Below, in pieces: positions 1-9,311 of a stretch of DNA of 25,146 nucleotides. The position numbers and the translations under genes were made by a program. Each line of letters starts with the position of its first letter. Within the stretch, counting starts at the first letter, position 1. The notes under the pieces are model-generated. The model had not been told where the DNA came from, made no database searches, and saw only the letters and a program-made list of their open reading frames with translations. Source of the DNA: an uncultured Bacteroidales bacterium (GTDB lineage: Bacteria; Bacteroidota; Bacteroidia; Bacteroidales; F082); the NCBI GenBank assembly GCA_937926515.1, contig CALAZZ010000114.1, positions 1 through 25,146 on the forward strand, read 5' to 3'.

Positions 1-1342
1 TATCCATGGCACGTCGACTGATGAAGTGTTCCAGCCGTCCTTTTATTTGAGGAGGGCAATTTTGCTGGTTGGGACAATACCACGCTGCCTCTCCCTCATT
101 TCGTTGCAAAGAAGTTCCGCATTCAGGGCAGGTACTTAGGAATATGATTTCTTTCGCTGTTTGAGGCCTAAGCTCAGGTACAACGGCAGTTATTTTTGGA
201 ATGATCTCACCGCCTTTTTCCACTACGACAGTATCCCCTTCATACAAATCAAGTTGTTTGATGATGTCCGCATTGTGCAGGCTTGCTCTTTTTACGGTGG
301 TGCCGGCTAAAAGTACAGGTTCTAGCCTGGCGACAGGCGTAACTGCACCGGTACGGCCCACCTGAAAATCGACTCCTAGCAACCTGGTATTGGCTTCTTC
401 AGCTTTGTATTTGTATGCAATAGCCCAACGGGGCGATTTCGCGGTGAATCCTAATTCCTGCTGCAAACGAAACTGATTGACCTTGATTACGATCCCATCA
501 ATTTCATAAGGCAGGTTCTTCCTGCCCTGGTCCCAATCCTGGATAAATTCAAAGATCTCCTTGATGTTTTTGCAGATGGCAATATTGGGTGAGATTCGAA
601 ACCCCCAGTTACGGGCCTTCTGAAGGCTTTCATAATGCGTACTGTAAGGAAGCTGGTCACTTATGAGATAATATAGCCAACAATCGAGGCTGCGTCTGGC
701 CACTTCGGATGAATCCTGCAACTTAAGGGTGCCGGCAGCAGCATTTCTGGGATTGGCGAAGGTATTAAGTCCTGTGGCTTCACGGTCTGCATTCAGTTTT
801 TCAAAACTTTGGTATGGATAGTAAATCTCTCCACGAATTTCAAACCTGGCAGGAAAATCACCTCGGATGAGTAATGGAATGCTCCTGATGGTTTTTACAT
901 TTGCAGTCACATCATCTCCTTTTGTGCCATCGCCTCTTGTTACGGCTCTGGTTAACAATCCATTTTCATAAAGCAGGCTTATGGCAACCCCATCATATTT
1001 TAACTCACACACATACTCTACCTCATGGCCCAGAAGCTTTTTGATGCGATTATCAAACTCAACGATCTCTTGTTCACTATAGGAATTGGCCAAAGAAAGC
1101 ATGGGGTATGAATGCAATACAGTCTTAAATTCCTTGGTTACAGCGCCACCTACACGTTGTGAGGGAGAGTCAGGCTGTAAGAACTCGGGAAACTGTGTTT
1201 CAAGGCGGATAAGTTCTTCCAGCAGCATATCAAATTCAAAATCAGATATCTCAGGCTGCGCATCCAGGTAGTATAATCGGTTGTGCCTATCGATTTCAGA
1301 GGTCAGTTCTGCAATTCTTTTCTTAGCTTGATCTGCATTCAT
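1..1342 (-). CDS. ligA: NAD-dependent DNA ligase LigA, C-terminal part off the left edge
   Basis: Seals nicks in DNA using NAD+ during replication and repair in the cytoplasm. About 447 residues are visible, starting from ATG at 1342, whose ATGA overlaps the stop of the upstream glycosyltransferase gene. The N-terminal Ia domain has the NMN-binding YYxxDxPxISDxEFD pattern (YYLDAQPEISDFEFD, residues 24-38). The adenylation motif ELKYDGVA places the nucleophilic lysine at residue 115, the same number as in E. coli LigA. GDGTKGDDVT, the FANPRNAAAGTL block, EIDGIVIKV and the OB-fold region (VGRTGAVTPVA) follow in the expected order. The start of the four-cysteine zinc finger (CPECG, then CPNQQNC) is visible before the window ends. 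The helix-hairpin-helix and BRCT domains must lie beyond base 1. No frameshift is seen. Identification is very secure; only the 3' end is missing. Confidence 0.97.
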   Translation of the reverse strand, partial: MNADQAKKRIAELTSEIDRHNRLYYLDAQPEISDFEFDMLLEELIRLETQFPEFLQPDSPSQRVGGAVTKEFKTVLHSYPMLSLANSYSEQEIVEFDNRIKKLLGHEVEYVCELKYDGVAISLLYENGLLTRAVTRGDGTKGDDVTANVKTIRSIPLLIRGDFPARFEIRGEIYYPYQSFEKLNADREATGLNTFANPRNAAAGTLKLQDSSEVARRSLDCWLYYLISDQLPYSTHYESLQKARNWGFRISPNIAICKNIKEIFEFIQDWDQGRKNLPYEIDGIVIKVNQFRLQQELGFTAKSPRWAIAYKYKAEEANTRLLGVDFQVGRTGAVTPVARLEPVLLAGTTVKRASLHNADIIKQLDLYEGDTVVVEKGGEIIPKITAVVPELRPQTAKEIIFLSTCPECGTSLQRNEGEAAWYCPNQQNCPPQIKGRLEHFISRRAMD

Positions 1343-2901
1343 TCTGTTTCTGCTTTTTCCGGAAACACTTCCCGATTGCGATAGATATAGATGCTTTCAT
1401 TGGCATTAACAGGATTCAACCAGTGTATGAACCGGTCCATAAGGCTTGGTTTGACGTATGTTTCAAAAACGAGATCCGGAAAATATTGCTTGATTGAATC
1501 TACGCGCGCTTCCAGGTTATCCGGTTGGTAGAACAATACAAAAGCGGGTTGTTTTTCTACATTGTTCCAGTCTCTCCAGTTAGCCATATCAGCATACGAA
1601 TCTTGCTTGGTGAAGAAATAGGCATGGGGCCATTGCTGCATATAATAAACGGGTGGAAAGCGAATAACGCCATTGTTTGCATCTTCAATCATGAAATGCG
1701 TCATACCTTGATACTGGCGGAGGTAGGTCATAGACTCCACGCGGGCTCGTTTGGAATACATCACTGTAACCATGAGCAGCAGGCTGATATTGATGGCCCA
1801 GAAAAATACCCATAGGGAAGTATGTAATTTGGAGTTCTTCATCCAAAATTTGGATTGTGCAACAAAACGGTCCCAACCAGTAAGACCTATTACAATGATC
1901 ATGGGTAACACAGGAAGCACAAACCTCTCTTGTTTGTTTGGGAATAAGGAATGAAAAAGTATAAACAGTGCAACCGGAAGAAATAGCAGTAGATTTCGTT
2001 TCCATTCCCGCAAAAAGCCAAAGAATAACATCACACTGAGTGGTGGAATCAATACCCCAAAAATAACCACAAAATAATGATGCCATGGCTGTGTATGATA
2101 ATCATATGCATGACTTAGGTTGTATCTGATGTATTCTGTAAGCTCGGCAAAAGGTACTCGCCAGATGATGAAATCCACACCTCCTTGAAAAATGGTAACT
2201 GACATCAGAAAGCCGGCAGCCATTGCGAGCATGCCTTTCCAGTTGCTCAGGATCAGCAGGGCCAGTCCAAGTCCTGCCGTATAGAACATGGTTTGATAAC
2301 GTACAGAAAAACCTAGCCCAAGAAAGAAACCTGCAACAATATAGGATGTGAGATGAAACCCGGGTTCATCATTCTTTCGAATGAGTTCTTGACGAAGCAT
2401 GATGAGGGTGCCATACATAAGAAATGGAATGCAAACCACCTCAACGAGGTTTCGAACACTCACGAATGGCATGAACCAATAAATAGCGAGCAGTAAGGCA
2501 ACGTTGTATGCCGTCTTTTTTTCGGCTATCAGTGTGGCCATGCGGTAGCCAAATGAAATGACCAGCATAGAAAGCAGGGCATGTAAAAAGCGCACTGCAT
2601 ACATCTTGAGTTGGGGATCATATATACCAAAAAGCTGCAAAAACTTAAAAAAGAAATAATGAAAACCAACATAAAAGAAGCTATGCCCGGTAGGTCCTTC
2701 ATTGCCGGGCGTGCCTGGAAGCCATTTGGGGTAGTCCAGCCCATCAACCCAGGACTGTGCCGGCTCAATAACCAGAAAGTGGTCGTCATGCATCCCAAAT
2801 CCCTTTGAGAAAAGAACTGATAACATCCTGAAAAAAAATGCGATCCCTATGATAAATAGAAAAGGGTGTTTGTGTTGAAATCGCTTTATGCGTTGTATCA
2901 T
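1339..2901 (-). CDS. GT-C family membrane glycosyltransferase (Alg9/ArnT/PMT-like)
   Basis: Predicted polytopic membrane protein of 520 residues that probably transfers a sugar from a polyprenyl-phosphate donor on the outer face of the inner membrane; donor and acceptor are unknown. A first transmembrane helix at about residues 13-31 is followed by a short loop with the acidic pair GMHDDHF (D39, D40), the DxD-like catalytic position of GT-C enzymes. Many hydrophobic segments then alternate with short basic loops up to about residue 385. The last ~130 residues form a soluble domain that ends in a run of charged residues. The gene shares a 4-nt overlap (ATGA) with ligA, so the two are probably cotranscribed, though no functional link is evident. 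Two TAnnTTTG boxes lie upstream in a 92-nt gap. Family-level assignment is based on topology and the acidic loop; the exact subfamily cannot be called by eye. Confidence 0.75.
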   Translation of the reverse strand: MIQRIKRFQHKHPFLFIIGIAFFFRMLSVLFSKGFGMHDDHFLVIEPAQSWVDGLDYPKWLPGTPGNEGPTGHSFFYVGFHYFFFKFLQLFGIYDPQLKMYAVRFLHALLSMLVISFGYRMATLIAEKKTAYNVALLLAIYWFMPFVSVRNLVEVVCIPFLMYGTLIMLRQELIRKNDEPGFHLTSYIVAGFFLGLGFSVRYQTMFYTAGLGLALLILSNWKGMLAMAAGFLMSVTIFQGGVDFIIWRVPFAELTEYIRYNLSHAYDYHTQPWHHYFVVIFGVLIPPLSVMLFFGFLREWKRNLLLFLPVALFILFHSLFPNKQERFVLPVLPMIIVIGLTGWDRFVAQSKFWMKNSKLHTSLWVFFWAINISLLLMVTVMYSKRARVESMTYLRQYQGMTHFMIEDANNGVIRFPPVYYMQQWPHAYFFTKQDSYADMANWRDWNNVEKQPAFVLFYQPDNLEARVDSIKQYFPDLVFETYVKPSLMDRFIHWLNPVNANESIYIYRNREVFPEKAETE

Positions 2902-2948
2902 CGGATTTGGTCTTATTATTTCAGGAGGTCATCGTTTAAGTAAAAACA

Positions 2949-2975
2949 CAAAAATACTGATAATTGACAAAAATA
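2949..2975 (-). promoter_or_regulatory. Two candidate Bacteroidota -7 boxes for the glycosyltransferase-ligA pair
   Basis: On the minus strand TATTTTTG occurs at 2956-2949 and again at 2975-2968, both matching the TAnnTTTG consensus. They lie in the 92-nt gap before the ATG at 2901 and would give leaders of about 40 to 60 nt. Neither has a clear TTTG at the usual -33 distance, so which one is used, if either, is uncertain. Confidence 0.45.
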
Positions 2976-2993
2976 AAACAGCAATTTATCAAC

Positions 2994-3581
2994 TCATGAA
3001 TTAAATAGTAAATCTGTTATCAGGTCTATATTGTTTTGCTTTCCTTCGTTCCGGTTTTGACGTGATATTGCAGTAAAATAATGATGTTCAGTTAAAAATG
3101 AATATTGGCTTTCATACCAAGACCGAAGTGATTCATCGTAACTAAGGGCAAAGATCCACTCCAGACGTAATCTGTGGGAAACCGCAAAATAGTCAGGGCG
3201 TCCCAGGTAATCCAAATCGGCATCACAAAGAATCTCAGCTAGCTGACATTTTGGAGTTTGAGGCATTTTTGTGGCCATGATAAGCTCAGCGATCTTTTCA
3301 ATTTGCTCATGGTTATAATCAAATTCGGGCAGGTGTTTCCGTGCAAACTCAACTGAAGCCTCTTCGTGATTGCGATAAGTGGTGGTAAGGCCCACATCGT
3401 GTAGCAAAGCAGCCGTACGTATCAACTGAATATCGTTTGTGCTCATATTATTAAGCCGTGCAATGGATTCTGCTGCCTGCACAACATCGACGGTGTGAGG
3501 TGGATTATGATAATAATAGTGTCTTGGAAGTTTATCTTCAAGTGTTTGAATAACAAATGTATATGCGCTTATATAATTCAT
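2994..3581 (-). CDS. HD-domain phosphohydrolase
   Basis: A 195-residue cytoplasmic protein with a single HD domain, the metal-dependent phosphohydrolase fold used by nucleotidases, cyclic-nucleotide phosphodiesterases and (p)ppGpp hydrolases. The metal ligands can be followed in order: H29 in NPPHTVDVV, the H61-D62 pair in AALLHDVGLT, and the aspartates of CDADLDYLG (D120-D124). A helical C-terminus follows with no second domain. The gene starts 9 nt after the stop of the class III adenylate cyclase and is surely in the same transcript. That context makes a signalling role, for example turnover of the cyclic nucleotide, a reasonable guess, but the substrate cannot be read from the sequence. 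The start ATG at 3581 is well placed, and length is typical of stand-alone HD proteins. Confidence 0.85.
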   Translation of the reverse strand: MNYISAYTFVIQTLEDKLPRHYYYHNPPHTVDVVQAAESIARLNNMSTNDIQLIRTAALLHDVGLTTTYRNHEEASVEFARKHLPEFDYNHEQIEKIAELIMATKMPQTPKCQLAEILCDADLDYLGRPDYFAVSHRLRLEWIFALSYDESLRSWYESQYSFLTEHHYFTAISRQNRNEGKQNNIDLITDLLFNS

Positions 3582-3590
3582 TGTATGGAA

Positions 3591-5600
3591 TTATTCAATT
3601 GGGGTTTTTAGATGGCTTTCACAACGGTTTTTGTAAAGTTTCACGACTGAGTCCTGCGGGTTTTCCAGTAGCAATCGAACAAGTATTTCCCTGGCATGTT
3701 GATATTTATTGTTGCGGAACAATTCAATTGCCAGCTTATATTGTCTGAGATAATCATCGGAAGGGCAATTAATTTCGGGCACAAACAGTTCATAAATAAT
3801 GACTTGCTCCTGCCTGCCTTTCACAGTCACAGTATCTAGAAACCGATGGATGTATTTGTTTTTCGGCAAAAGGTTAAGCGTACGTTCCGTAATGATGAGG
3901 GCGGCATCGTATTCACGCGTTAAACCTTCCAGCCTCGAAGCCAGGTTCACAGCGTCGGAGATAACTGTCGTGTCCATGCGGCCTTCACCACCCACCACAC
4001 CAAGCATCAGGTTACCGGCATGGATGCCTGCACCGGTATCAATAGGCATCCTGCCGGTTTGTTTCATCAACTGATTGAAATCCTTCACCTTCTGTCGCAT
4101 GGCAATGGCTGCATCAACGGCATCGGCAGCATCTCTTTCAAAGAGTGCCATGATGGAGTCACCAACGAACTTATCCACAAACCCATGATGTTGCCTGATC
4201 ACTGGCTCCATATAACCAAGGTAAGTATTTAGAAAGTTGAAATTATCACGCGGGCTCATTTTTTCGGAAAGGGATGTGAATGAGCGTATATCAACAAAAA
4301 GTACCGTCATAAATTTTTGAACCTGATCGCCAAGGTTGACCTCAGTGATGCTTTCCTTACCCATCAGGTGAAGAAATTCATCTGGTACAAAACGTTGATT
4401 GGCCAGTGTAATCTCTTTAAGTTCATCGATGTTTTTGCTGATTCTAACAGCCATTTCATTAAATCCTGTTGCCAATTGTCCAAACTCATCAGTTGTACGT
4501 ACAATGGCCAGTCTGCCCAATTTTCCCTCTCCGCTTTCTTTCATCTTGCCTAGTACTTCAGAAAGTGGAATGGCAATGCTCTTGGTGGTCCAGTTCACAA
4601 AATAGAATAAATAGAAAATACTGATTATGATCCCGGTAAAAATACCAACAAACATTAATAAACTATCGATGGCATTCACATAGAAGAGCTGGCTGCTGCT
4701 ACTTGTGAGGTTTGAGCCTTCGATAAATCCAAGGTATTTGCCAAAGATCACTTCAATCTGTTCTTGAGTTAGCGGATCTTCGAATGCTTGCTTAATGGCT
4801 GTTGTACTCAAAAAAAGGTAAAAAACCACGATACTCAGCGGCAGAAGGGTGGTCATCCCGCTGCTGATCCATAAACGAAATTTGATTCGGCTTGTACGCT
4901 TTCCGGGGCTGGCTTTATATAAACTCACGCTGTCGAATACATGATCCAGGTACTTAAAGTTGACGCGGTGCTTCTGCCAGAAATATACAAAAAACACTGC
5001 CAGTACAGAGGCTATGAGCGAAATATAGAAAAATTGTGCATAGAACTGCTGGCTAATGTCGCTGGTTCCCTCCATATTGAAGAGATGGTAGGCCATATAA
5101 AAAAGTGAGATACAAAACCCCAAACCCAGGATCAAACTGTTTATTAGTGGTGTATATATCAGCCATCTGCGGCAGAATGAGTATAACTCAGGACTCACAG
5201 TCTTCCCCTTGCGTTTGCGTCGCAAGAGTCTCTTGAAGGGATAATGCCAAATAAATCCTATCAGAAAACTGATCAGAAGCAGACGTAATAAAAGGCTTAT
5301 GCTTTCACCATAACGAATGTCTTCGCTATCAAAGGTCATATTCATCTGGGGGCCGTTGGTGTTGCCTTGGGACTGAAAATGTAAAGTGTCAACTTGTTGA
5401 ACTGTAATTAGGCTGTCGGCAATATCGGTGGCTTGTTCGCCTGACAATGCATCATAATGCAATCCCCTCTCTTCCATCCAATACGGTCCATACTTGAAAA
5501 GCATGATCATTGAGATGGGAAAGACCAGCATCAGGTACAGCAATACAGCTGTAAGGTAGATTCTCAAACCATAATACCGTGGGATGTTATATTTCGACAA
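3591..5600 (-). CDS. Membrane-bound class III adenylate cyclase with HAMP domain
   Basis: Makes cAMP from ATP at the inner membrane. Of 669 residues, the first ~335 hold about six hydrophobic segments (near 12-34, 102-120, 145-170, 186-208, 245-265 and 310-335). A HAMP linker (about 335-390) is followed by the catalytic domain (about 430-605). All active-site positions are present: metal aspartates D437 (VDIRSF) and D481 (GDSIMA), ATP-selecting K477, T545 in place of the usual second-position Asp, and transition-state N552 and R556 (VNLASR). The Lys/Thr pair is the class IIIb pattern, the group that includes bicarbonate-responsive cyclases. The tail (about 615-660) looks like one TPR-type helical pair. 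The best start is TTG at 5600: no upstream in-frame ATG exists, and the first internal ATG (residue 31) would cut away the first membrane helix. It lies 34 nt after arcA and 9 nt before the HD gene. Confidence 0.92.
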   Translation of the reverse strand: MSKYNIPRYYGLRIYLTAVLLYLMLVFPISMIMLFKYGPYWMEERGLHYDALSGEQATDIADSLITVQQVDTLHFQSQGNTNGPQMNMTFDSEDIRYGESISLLLRLLLISFLIGFIWHYPFKRLLRRKRKGKTVSPELYSFCRRWLIYTPLINSLILGLGFCISLFYMAYHLFNMEGTSDISQQFYAQFFYISLIASVLAVFFVYFWQKHRVNFKYLDHVFDSVSLYKASPGKRTSRIKFRLWISSGMTTLLPLSIVVFYLFLSTTAIKQAFEDPLTQEQIEVIFGKYLGFIEGSNLTSSSSQLFYVNAIDSLLMFVGIFTGIIISIFYLFYFVNWTTKSIAIPLSEVLGKMKESGEGKLGRLAIVRTTDEFGQLATGFNEMAVRISKNIDELKEITLANQRFVPDEFLHLMGKESITEVNLGDQVQKFMTVLFVDIRSFTSLSEKMSPRDNFNFLNTYLGYMEPVIRQHHGFVDKFVGDSIMALFERDAADAVDAAIAMRQKVKDFNQLMKQTGRMPIDTGAGIHAGNLMLGVVGGEGRMDTTVISDAVNLASRLEGLTREYDAALIITERTLNLLPKNKYIHRFLDTVTVKGRQEQVIIYELFVPEINCPSDDYLRQYKLAIELFRNNKYQHAREILVRLLLENPQDSVVKLYKNRCESHLKTPIE

Positions 5601-5634
5601 GTTTGTGCTTTTTTTATTGATTAAATAGGATCAA

Positions 5635-6900
5635 CTACCACTGAACCTCTTTGCGGCTAAGCGGCATGGTCATACATCGGGCACCACCACCTCCTCTCGA
5701 AAGTTCATCACCCTCAATAGTCACAACAAATTTATCATAATCGTCCAGATTTATCCTTTCTTTGATTACATCACGGGCCTTAATAATTTCAAAACCATGC
5801 TTGTCCAACTGATCCATAGTGTGTGTATTACGACCATAGCCGATGACTTTTCCCGGGGCAACAGCAAAAAAATTAGCGCCACTTTGCCATTGCTCACGCT
5901 CCATATTGTAAAGGTCCTGTGTTCCACCACAGTTCACAGGCTCCAGATCAATCCCTAATCTTTTTAATGCATCCAACAGGTTCAATTCTTCCTTGATCTG
6001 AATTACCTGATCACCCTCCATAATGATATGAATGGTGAGATGCCTGCTGGAGTGTAATATTAATGGCTCAAAAATCATGCATTTATTCACATCAAGAAAA
6101 GTAAATACCATATCCAGATGTATGAATGATTCAGGCTGATATGGCAGCTCCTGCAATATCATGTGTTTGGTGCCAGGCTTTGTTTTTAAAAATTCAAGCA
6201 TGGCATCAATACCCTGGCTGGATGTACGGGCACTTATACCGGAAAGGTAAATATTGTCGCTGGCAATGAGCACATCGCCACCTTCCAAACTAGCTAAACC
6301 GCTTTTGTCATAAAGCTTAACCGGATTAACCGTATCTGTAGAAAAAATTGGATGATAATCAAAAATGGTTTCCATAATGAGCGTTTCCCGTTCGCGTACC
6401 TTGCTTGCCATGCGACTGATAATCACTTGATTGTTTAAACTAAAAGAGGCGTCACGCGTAAAAAAGAAATTTGGAAGCGGATGCAATGAGAACCTTTCAT
6501 TATCAAGAAATTTGGTGAGCGTGTCCTTACGCATTTCTACACCATGAATCAATTGACCCGCCAGATCTTCAGCACTGAAATCAACAAGAATTTTACATAC
6601 ATCATCCACCTCTTCAAGTTTACATATGCGTGATATCAGATTTGTTTTTACTTTTTCGTTGTGCAGCACATCAACAAGGAGTTGCTGCACCTCATATACT
6701 TTCGACATTTTGCCTAATACCTGCTTAAACTCATTATACTCAGGTAATGCCACACTTAGGTTCAAGATATCACTATAAAGCGCCCGGGAAGCATTCTCGG
6801 GAGTCATGTTTTCCACTTCAGGACCAGGTGTATGTATGATCACGTGCTCCAATTGGCCAATCTCCGAATTGATGTTGACTTTGATTTTTTTATTGTTCAT
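5635..6900 (-). CDS. arcA: Arginine deiminase
   Basis: Hydrolyses arginine to citrulline and ammonia in the cytoplasm, normally the first step of the arginine deiminase route. The 421-residue length is usual for ArcA. The guanidino-group-modifying signatures are in order: FFFTRD with D150, LEGGDVL with E206, HLDMVF with H261 and D263, and the C-terminal SRGGGGARCMTMPL with the nucleophile C409. These correspond to the Asp, Glu-x-x-Asp, His-x-Asp and Cys positions of Pseudomonas ArcA. No ornithine carbamoyltransferase or carbamate kinase gene is adjacent, so energy generation by the full pathway is not supported here; citrulline formation, pH homeostasis or nitrogen supply are alternatives. 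The gene sits 34 nt before the cyclase gene and may share its transcript. The start ATG at 6900 is followed at once by the family's EIGQLEHVIIHTPGPE opening. Confidence 0.95.
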   Translation of the reverse strand: MNNKKIKVNINSEIGQLEHVIIHTPGPEVENMTPENASRALYSDILNLSVALPEYNEFKQVLGKMSKVYEVQQLLVDVLHNEKVKTNLISRICKLEEVDDVCKILVDFSAEDLAGQLIHGVEMRKDTLTKFLDNERFSLHPLPNFFFTRDASFSLNNQVIISRMASKVRERETLIMETIFDYHPIFSTDTVNPVKLYDKSGLASLEGGDVLIASDNIYLSGISARTSSQGIDAMLEFLKTKPGTKHMILQELPYQPESFIHLDMVFTFLDVNKCMIFEPLILHSSRHLTIHIIMEGDQVIQIKEELNLLDALKRLGIDLEPVNCGGTQDLYNMEREQWQSGANFFAVAPGKVIGYGRNTHTMDQLDKHGFEIIKARDVIKERINLDDYDKFVVTIEGDELSRGGGGARCMTMPLSRKEVQW

Positions 6901-7058
6901 GGTGTATTAAAAAATAGGTTGACTAACAATATGCAAAAGTCGCACTTATTTCTGACTTTAAGGAATGTCAAATGCAGAAATGCTGGCTGGCTAATGACAT
7001 CCTAATGGTTTATGAACCGGCATGAAGCCGATCAAACTTTGGGATTTACAACTCCCTC
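6901..7058. other. Intergenic gap between arcA and the M23 peptidase gene
   Basis: This 158-nt stretch separates two minus-strand genes. It contains a short inverted repeat (CGGC-ATGAA-GCCG, around 7018-7030) near the peptidase stop codon but no U-run, so it is at best a weak terminator. No exact TAnnTTTG box was found upstream of arcA; GACTTTTG near 6940 differs at one position. Confidence 0.4.
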
Positions 7059-8813
7059 TTACGGGTTGAGCAATGAAGCCTTAAACGTGGATTGATTTCC
7101 GGATTTATCACGAACCGTGATTTCAAATAAATTGGTGCCCTTACGAATTCGTTCGCAGAAGTCATAAAACAACAGCTTGTTTTTGGCATCATACTCCATC
7201 AAGATCCAATCGCCATTCAATATGGGACGATAGCTTTCGATTCCTGACAGCTCATCTTCGATCTCTATCCTCAACTGTTGCATACGGGAAATGTCTGAAT
7301 TATGCTTGAAATTGAGAGGTCTTATTGATGGCGCTGTGGTATCTGCCATAAGTACAAACTCACCAAATGACCTGCTCCGGGCAATGATAAATCCATTTTC
7401 GTAAGTACCTCCGATGCTTATCGGTTCCTTGTCTTCTTCCAGCTTCGCAATAATCAATTTTGAAAGATCAGTTTGTCCTGCAGCAGGTTTTATGGATAAG
7501 TTAAAGTGGGTATGGACGGGTATGGTGGGATCGCCCAAGCTGATAATATCAGAAAGCCCTGGTTCACTTCGTCTTGTGCTGTATTGAAGTACAATATCGC
7601 GATAAAAGGCATCCTTGTGGAATTCTGCAATAAAGCCGTTTCCATATATTGTTTTTTCTACACCGGCTGTAATTTTTTCACCTTTTATATTTAATTTTTC
7701 CTGAGGTGAAGCTGTCTTTTCAACTCCCTCAATTAGAAATGGCAATCGGGATATGTTTCCATGATTATCCCGGACTATATAAGCTGCCCGGTATGTCTGG
7801 CCTGCCTCAACGGTAAATGTACCCTTATCATGCATGCCATCATACAAGCTGAGTCGATTCATCGGATCTATTTCGGTTCGGATGATTCTGTTTTTGTGGT
7901 TTATATAATGAGCATAGTCAATAAAACTATTCAGGTAACGGGTTTCATCAAAGGAAAAACGAAGGGCTCTGAAACCAAAAACCTTAATTGAATCGATGAA
8001 AAGTTCAATACTGTAAACGCCATTTCGGTTTGGGGTATCGTTGTGTGTGTCAAAAGTGGTGATTCCAAATGCAATTTCACCATATGCTCGGATCGTATCA
8101 TTATCTTTTACGCGATGTTGCTCTCCCCATCCCTGTACTTCGAATGTTTTATAATGGCTGTGCCCGTCAACCTGCGCATCAGGCACCACAGGATAAACAG
8201 CCAAAGTCTTGATTGATGGCCTGATATAATCTTTCACCCGGAAGCCGAAATGAAGCGGATTCAAAGGGTGCTGGGTGGAAGCATCTCTGATTTCGAAATG
8301 AAGATGAGGTCCGGCTGATGAGCCTGTGTTTCCCGAAAAACCAATCAATTCACCTTTTATGATCGGAATTTTACCTGCTTCGGGAAAAAGATTTACTGCA
8401 AAGCTTTCACGATTATACTGCTGTTGGAGTACATAGTCGGCAATTTTCCCATGAAAGTGCTTAAGGTGCGCATAGACAGACACATGGCCGGTTTCAGGAT
8501 GAGCTATATAAACCGCTTTTCCAAATCCGGTGGGGGAGACCACCACCCTGTTCACATAACCGTCTGCTATGGCATAAACATTTAAACCCTCAACCCCGCC
8601 GGTCCTGAAATCAACGCCTGAATGAAAATGACCGGAACGCAACTCGGCAAAAGTTCCGGATAGCAGGAGTGGAATATCTAAAGGGGCACGATAAAGGCCC
8701 GCCTTGCCTGTTTGAGCAAATAGGGGTTGAACTAATGAGGAAGTGACACATGACATGATGATTAGTGATGTAGTCAGTATGCTGTAGGCCATCGTCTTTA
8801 CCTGAATGTTCAT
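7059..8813 (-). CDS. Exported M23 (LytM-type) metallopeptidase
   Basis: Predicted secreted or periplasmic zinc endopeptidase acting on peptidoglycan cross-links. The 584-residue protein begins with a signal peptide (hydrophobic stretch about 10-33, ending LFAQ). The M23 domain is near the N-terminus, roughly 45-175: the first zinc motif is H64-SGV-D68, and the second is GNTGSSAGPHLHFE with H170 and H172. The long remainder has the look of beta-sandwich modules with DTTAPSI/LSGI-type repeats and no further catalytic motif. It is probably a binding or scaffolding region; this M23-plus-long-C-terminus layout is common in Bacteroidota. The start ATG at 8813 overlaps the stop of the HAD gene by 4 nt (ATGA), so the two are translated from one message. 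Which substrate bond is cut cannot be determined from sequence. Confidence 0.9.
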   Translation of the reverse strand: MNIQVKTMAYSILTTSLIIMSCVTSSLVQPLFAQTGKAGLYRAPLDIPLLLSGTFAELRSGHFHSGVDFRTGGVEGLNVYAIADGYVNRVVVSPTGFGKAVYIAHPETGHVSVYAHLKHFHGKIADYVLQQQYNRESFAVNLFPEAGKIPIIKGELIGFSGNTGSSAGPHLHFEIRDASTQHPLNPLHFGFRVKDYIRPSIKTLAVYPVVPDAQVDGHSHYKTFEVQGWGEQHRVKDNDTIRAYGEIAFGITTFDTHNDTPNRNGVYSIELFIDSIKVFGFRALRFSFDETRYLNSFIDYAHYINHKNRIIRTEIDPMNRLSLYDGMHDKGTFTVEAGQTYRAAYIVRDNHGNISRLPFLIEGVEKTASPQEKLNIKGEKITAGVEKTIYGNGFIAEFHKDAFYRDIVLQYSTRRSEPGLSDIISLGDPTIPVHTHFNLSIKPAAGQTDLSKLIIAKLEEDKEPISIGGTYENGFIIARSRSFGEFVLMADTTAPSIRPLNFKHNSDISRMQQLRIEIEDELSGIESYRPILNGDWILMEYDAKNKLLFYDFCERIRKGTNLFEITVRDKSGNQSTFKASLLNP

Positions 8814-9307
8814 ATTGTGAATATATCAAGGAGTTGTCCCATGGAATAGATGGTGAAATCTGCAGCTGGGAAAGCACCTTCTAACTTGTTTTCATTATAA
8901 AATATGGTGAGCATACCTGCCTTTTTTGCACCTACGATATCTTTTTCGTACAGGTTCCCAACCATGGCAGCAGACTCGGGCTGAGCGCCTGACAATCGCA
9001 TTACTGCTTGGAAGAACCTGAAATCAGGCTTTTTATAACCCAACTCTTTTTGTGAATAAAAATGGTGGAAATACTTATCGGCACCCACACGGGCAAGTGC
9101 TTTTTTCATTTCTTGTGTATCGGAGTGGTCAGCACTGGTTGCAATCACACAAATATATTTTGTTGACAGGGCTTTGACTGAGGCTTCTGCTCCGTTTATC
9201 CATGCAACTTTACTCCAACCCGACATAGGACCTGATAAGCCATAATCACGCATTATGGTATCGCCCCAGTCAAAAACAATGGTCTTGATATCTGAAATGT
9301 TTTGCAT
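8810..9307 (-). CDS. HAD-superfamily hydrolase
   Basis: A 165-residue cytoplasmic haloacid-dehalogenase-fold protein, probably a phosphatase of unknown substrate. Motif I is IVFDWGDTIM: the nucleophile Asp is present, but the residue two positions on, normally the general acid Asp, is Gly and an Asp follows instead. Motif III lysine is in GYKKPDF, and motif IV reads MVGNLYEKDIVGAKKAGM, with GN for the usual GD. Such FDWGDT variants do occur in the superfamily. The start was set at ATG 9307; an in-frame ATG at 9424 would add 39 residues unlike any HAD N-terminus and would run almost into the divergent lipoprotein gene. A TAnnTTTG box ends only four bases before ATG 9307, so the message may be leaderless. 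The 3' end overlaps the M23 gene by 4 nt. Confidence 0.85.
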   Translation of the reverse strand: MQNISDIKTIVFDWGDTIMRDYGLSGPMSGWSKVAWINGAEASVKALSTKYICVIATSADHSDTQEMKKALARVGADKYFHHFYSQKELGYKKPDFRFFQAVMRLSGAQPESAAMVGNLYEKDIVGAKKAGMLTIFYNENKLEGAFPAADFTIYSMGQLLDIFTI

Positions 9308-9311
9308 GCTG

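Noticed and set aside
1086..1271. Plus-strand open frame inside ligA.
   Set aside because: Lies antisense to the conserved N-terminal coding part of ligA, which is unbroken from 1342 to the left edge.
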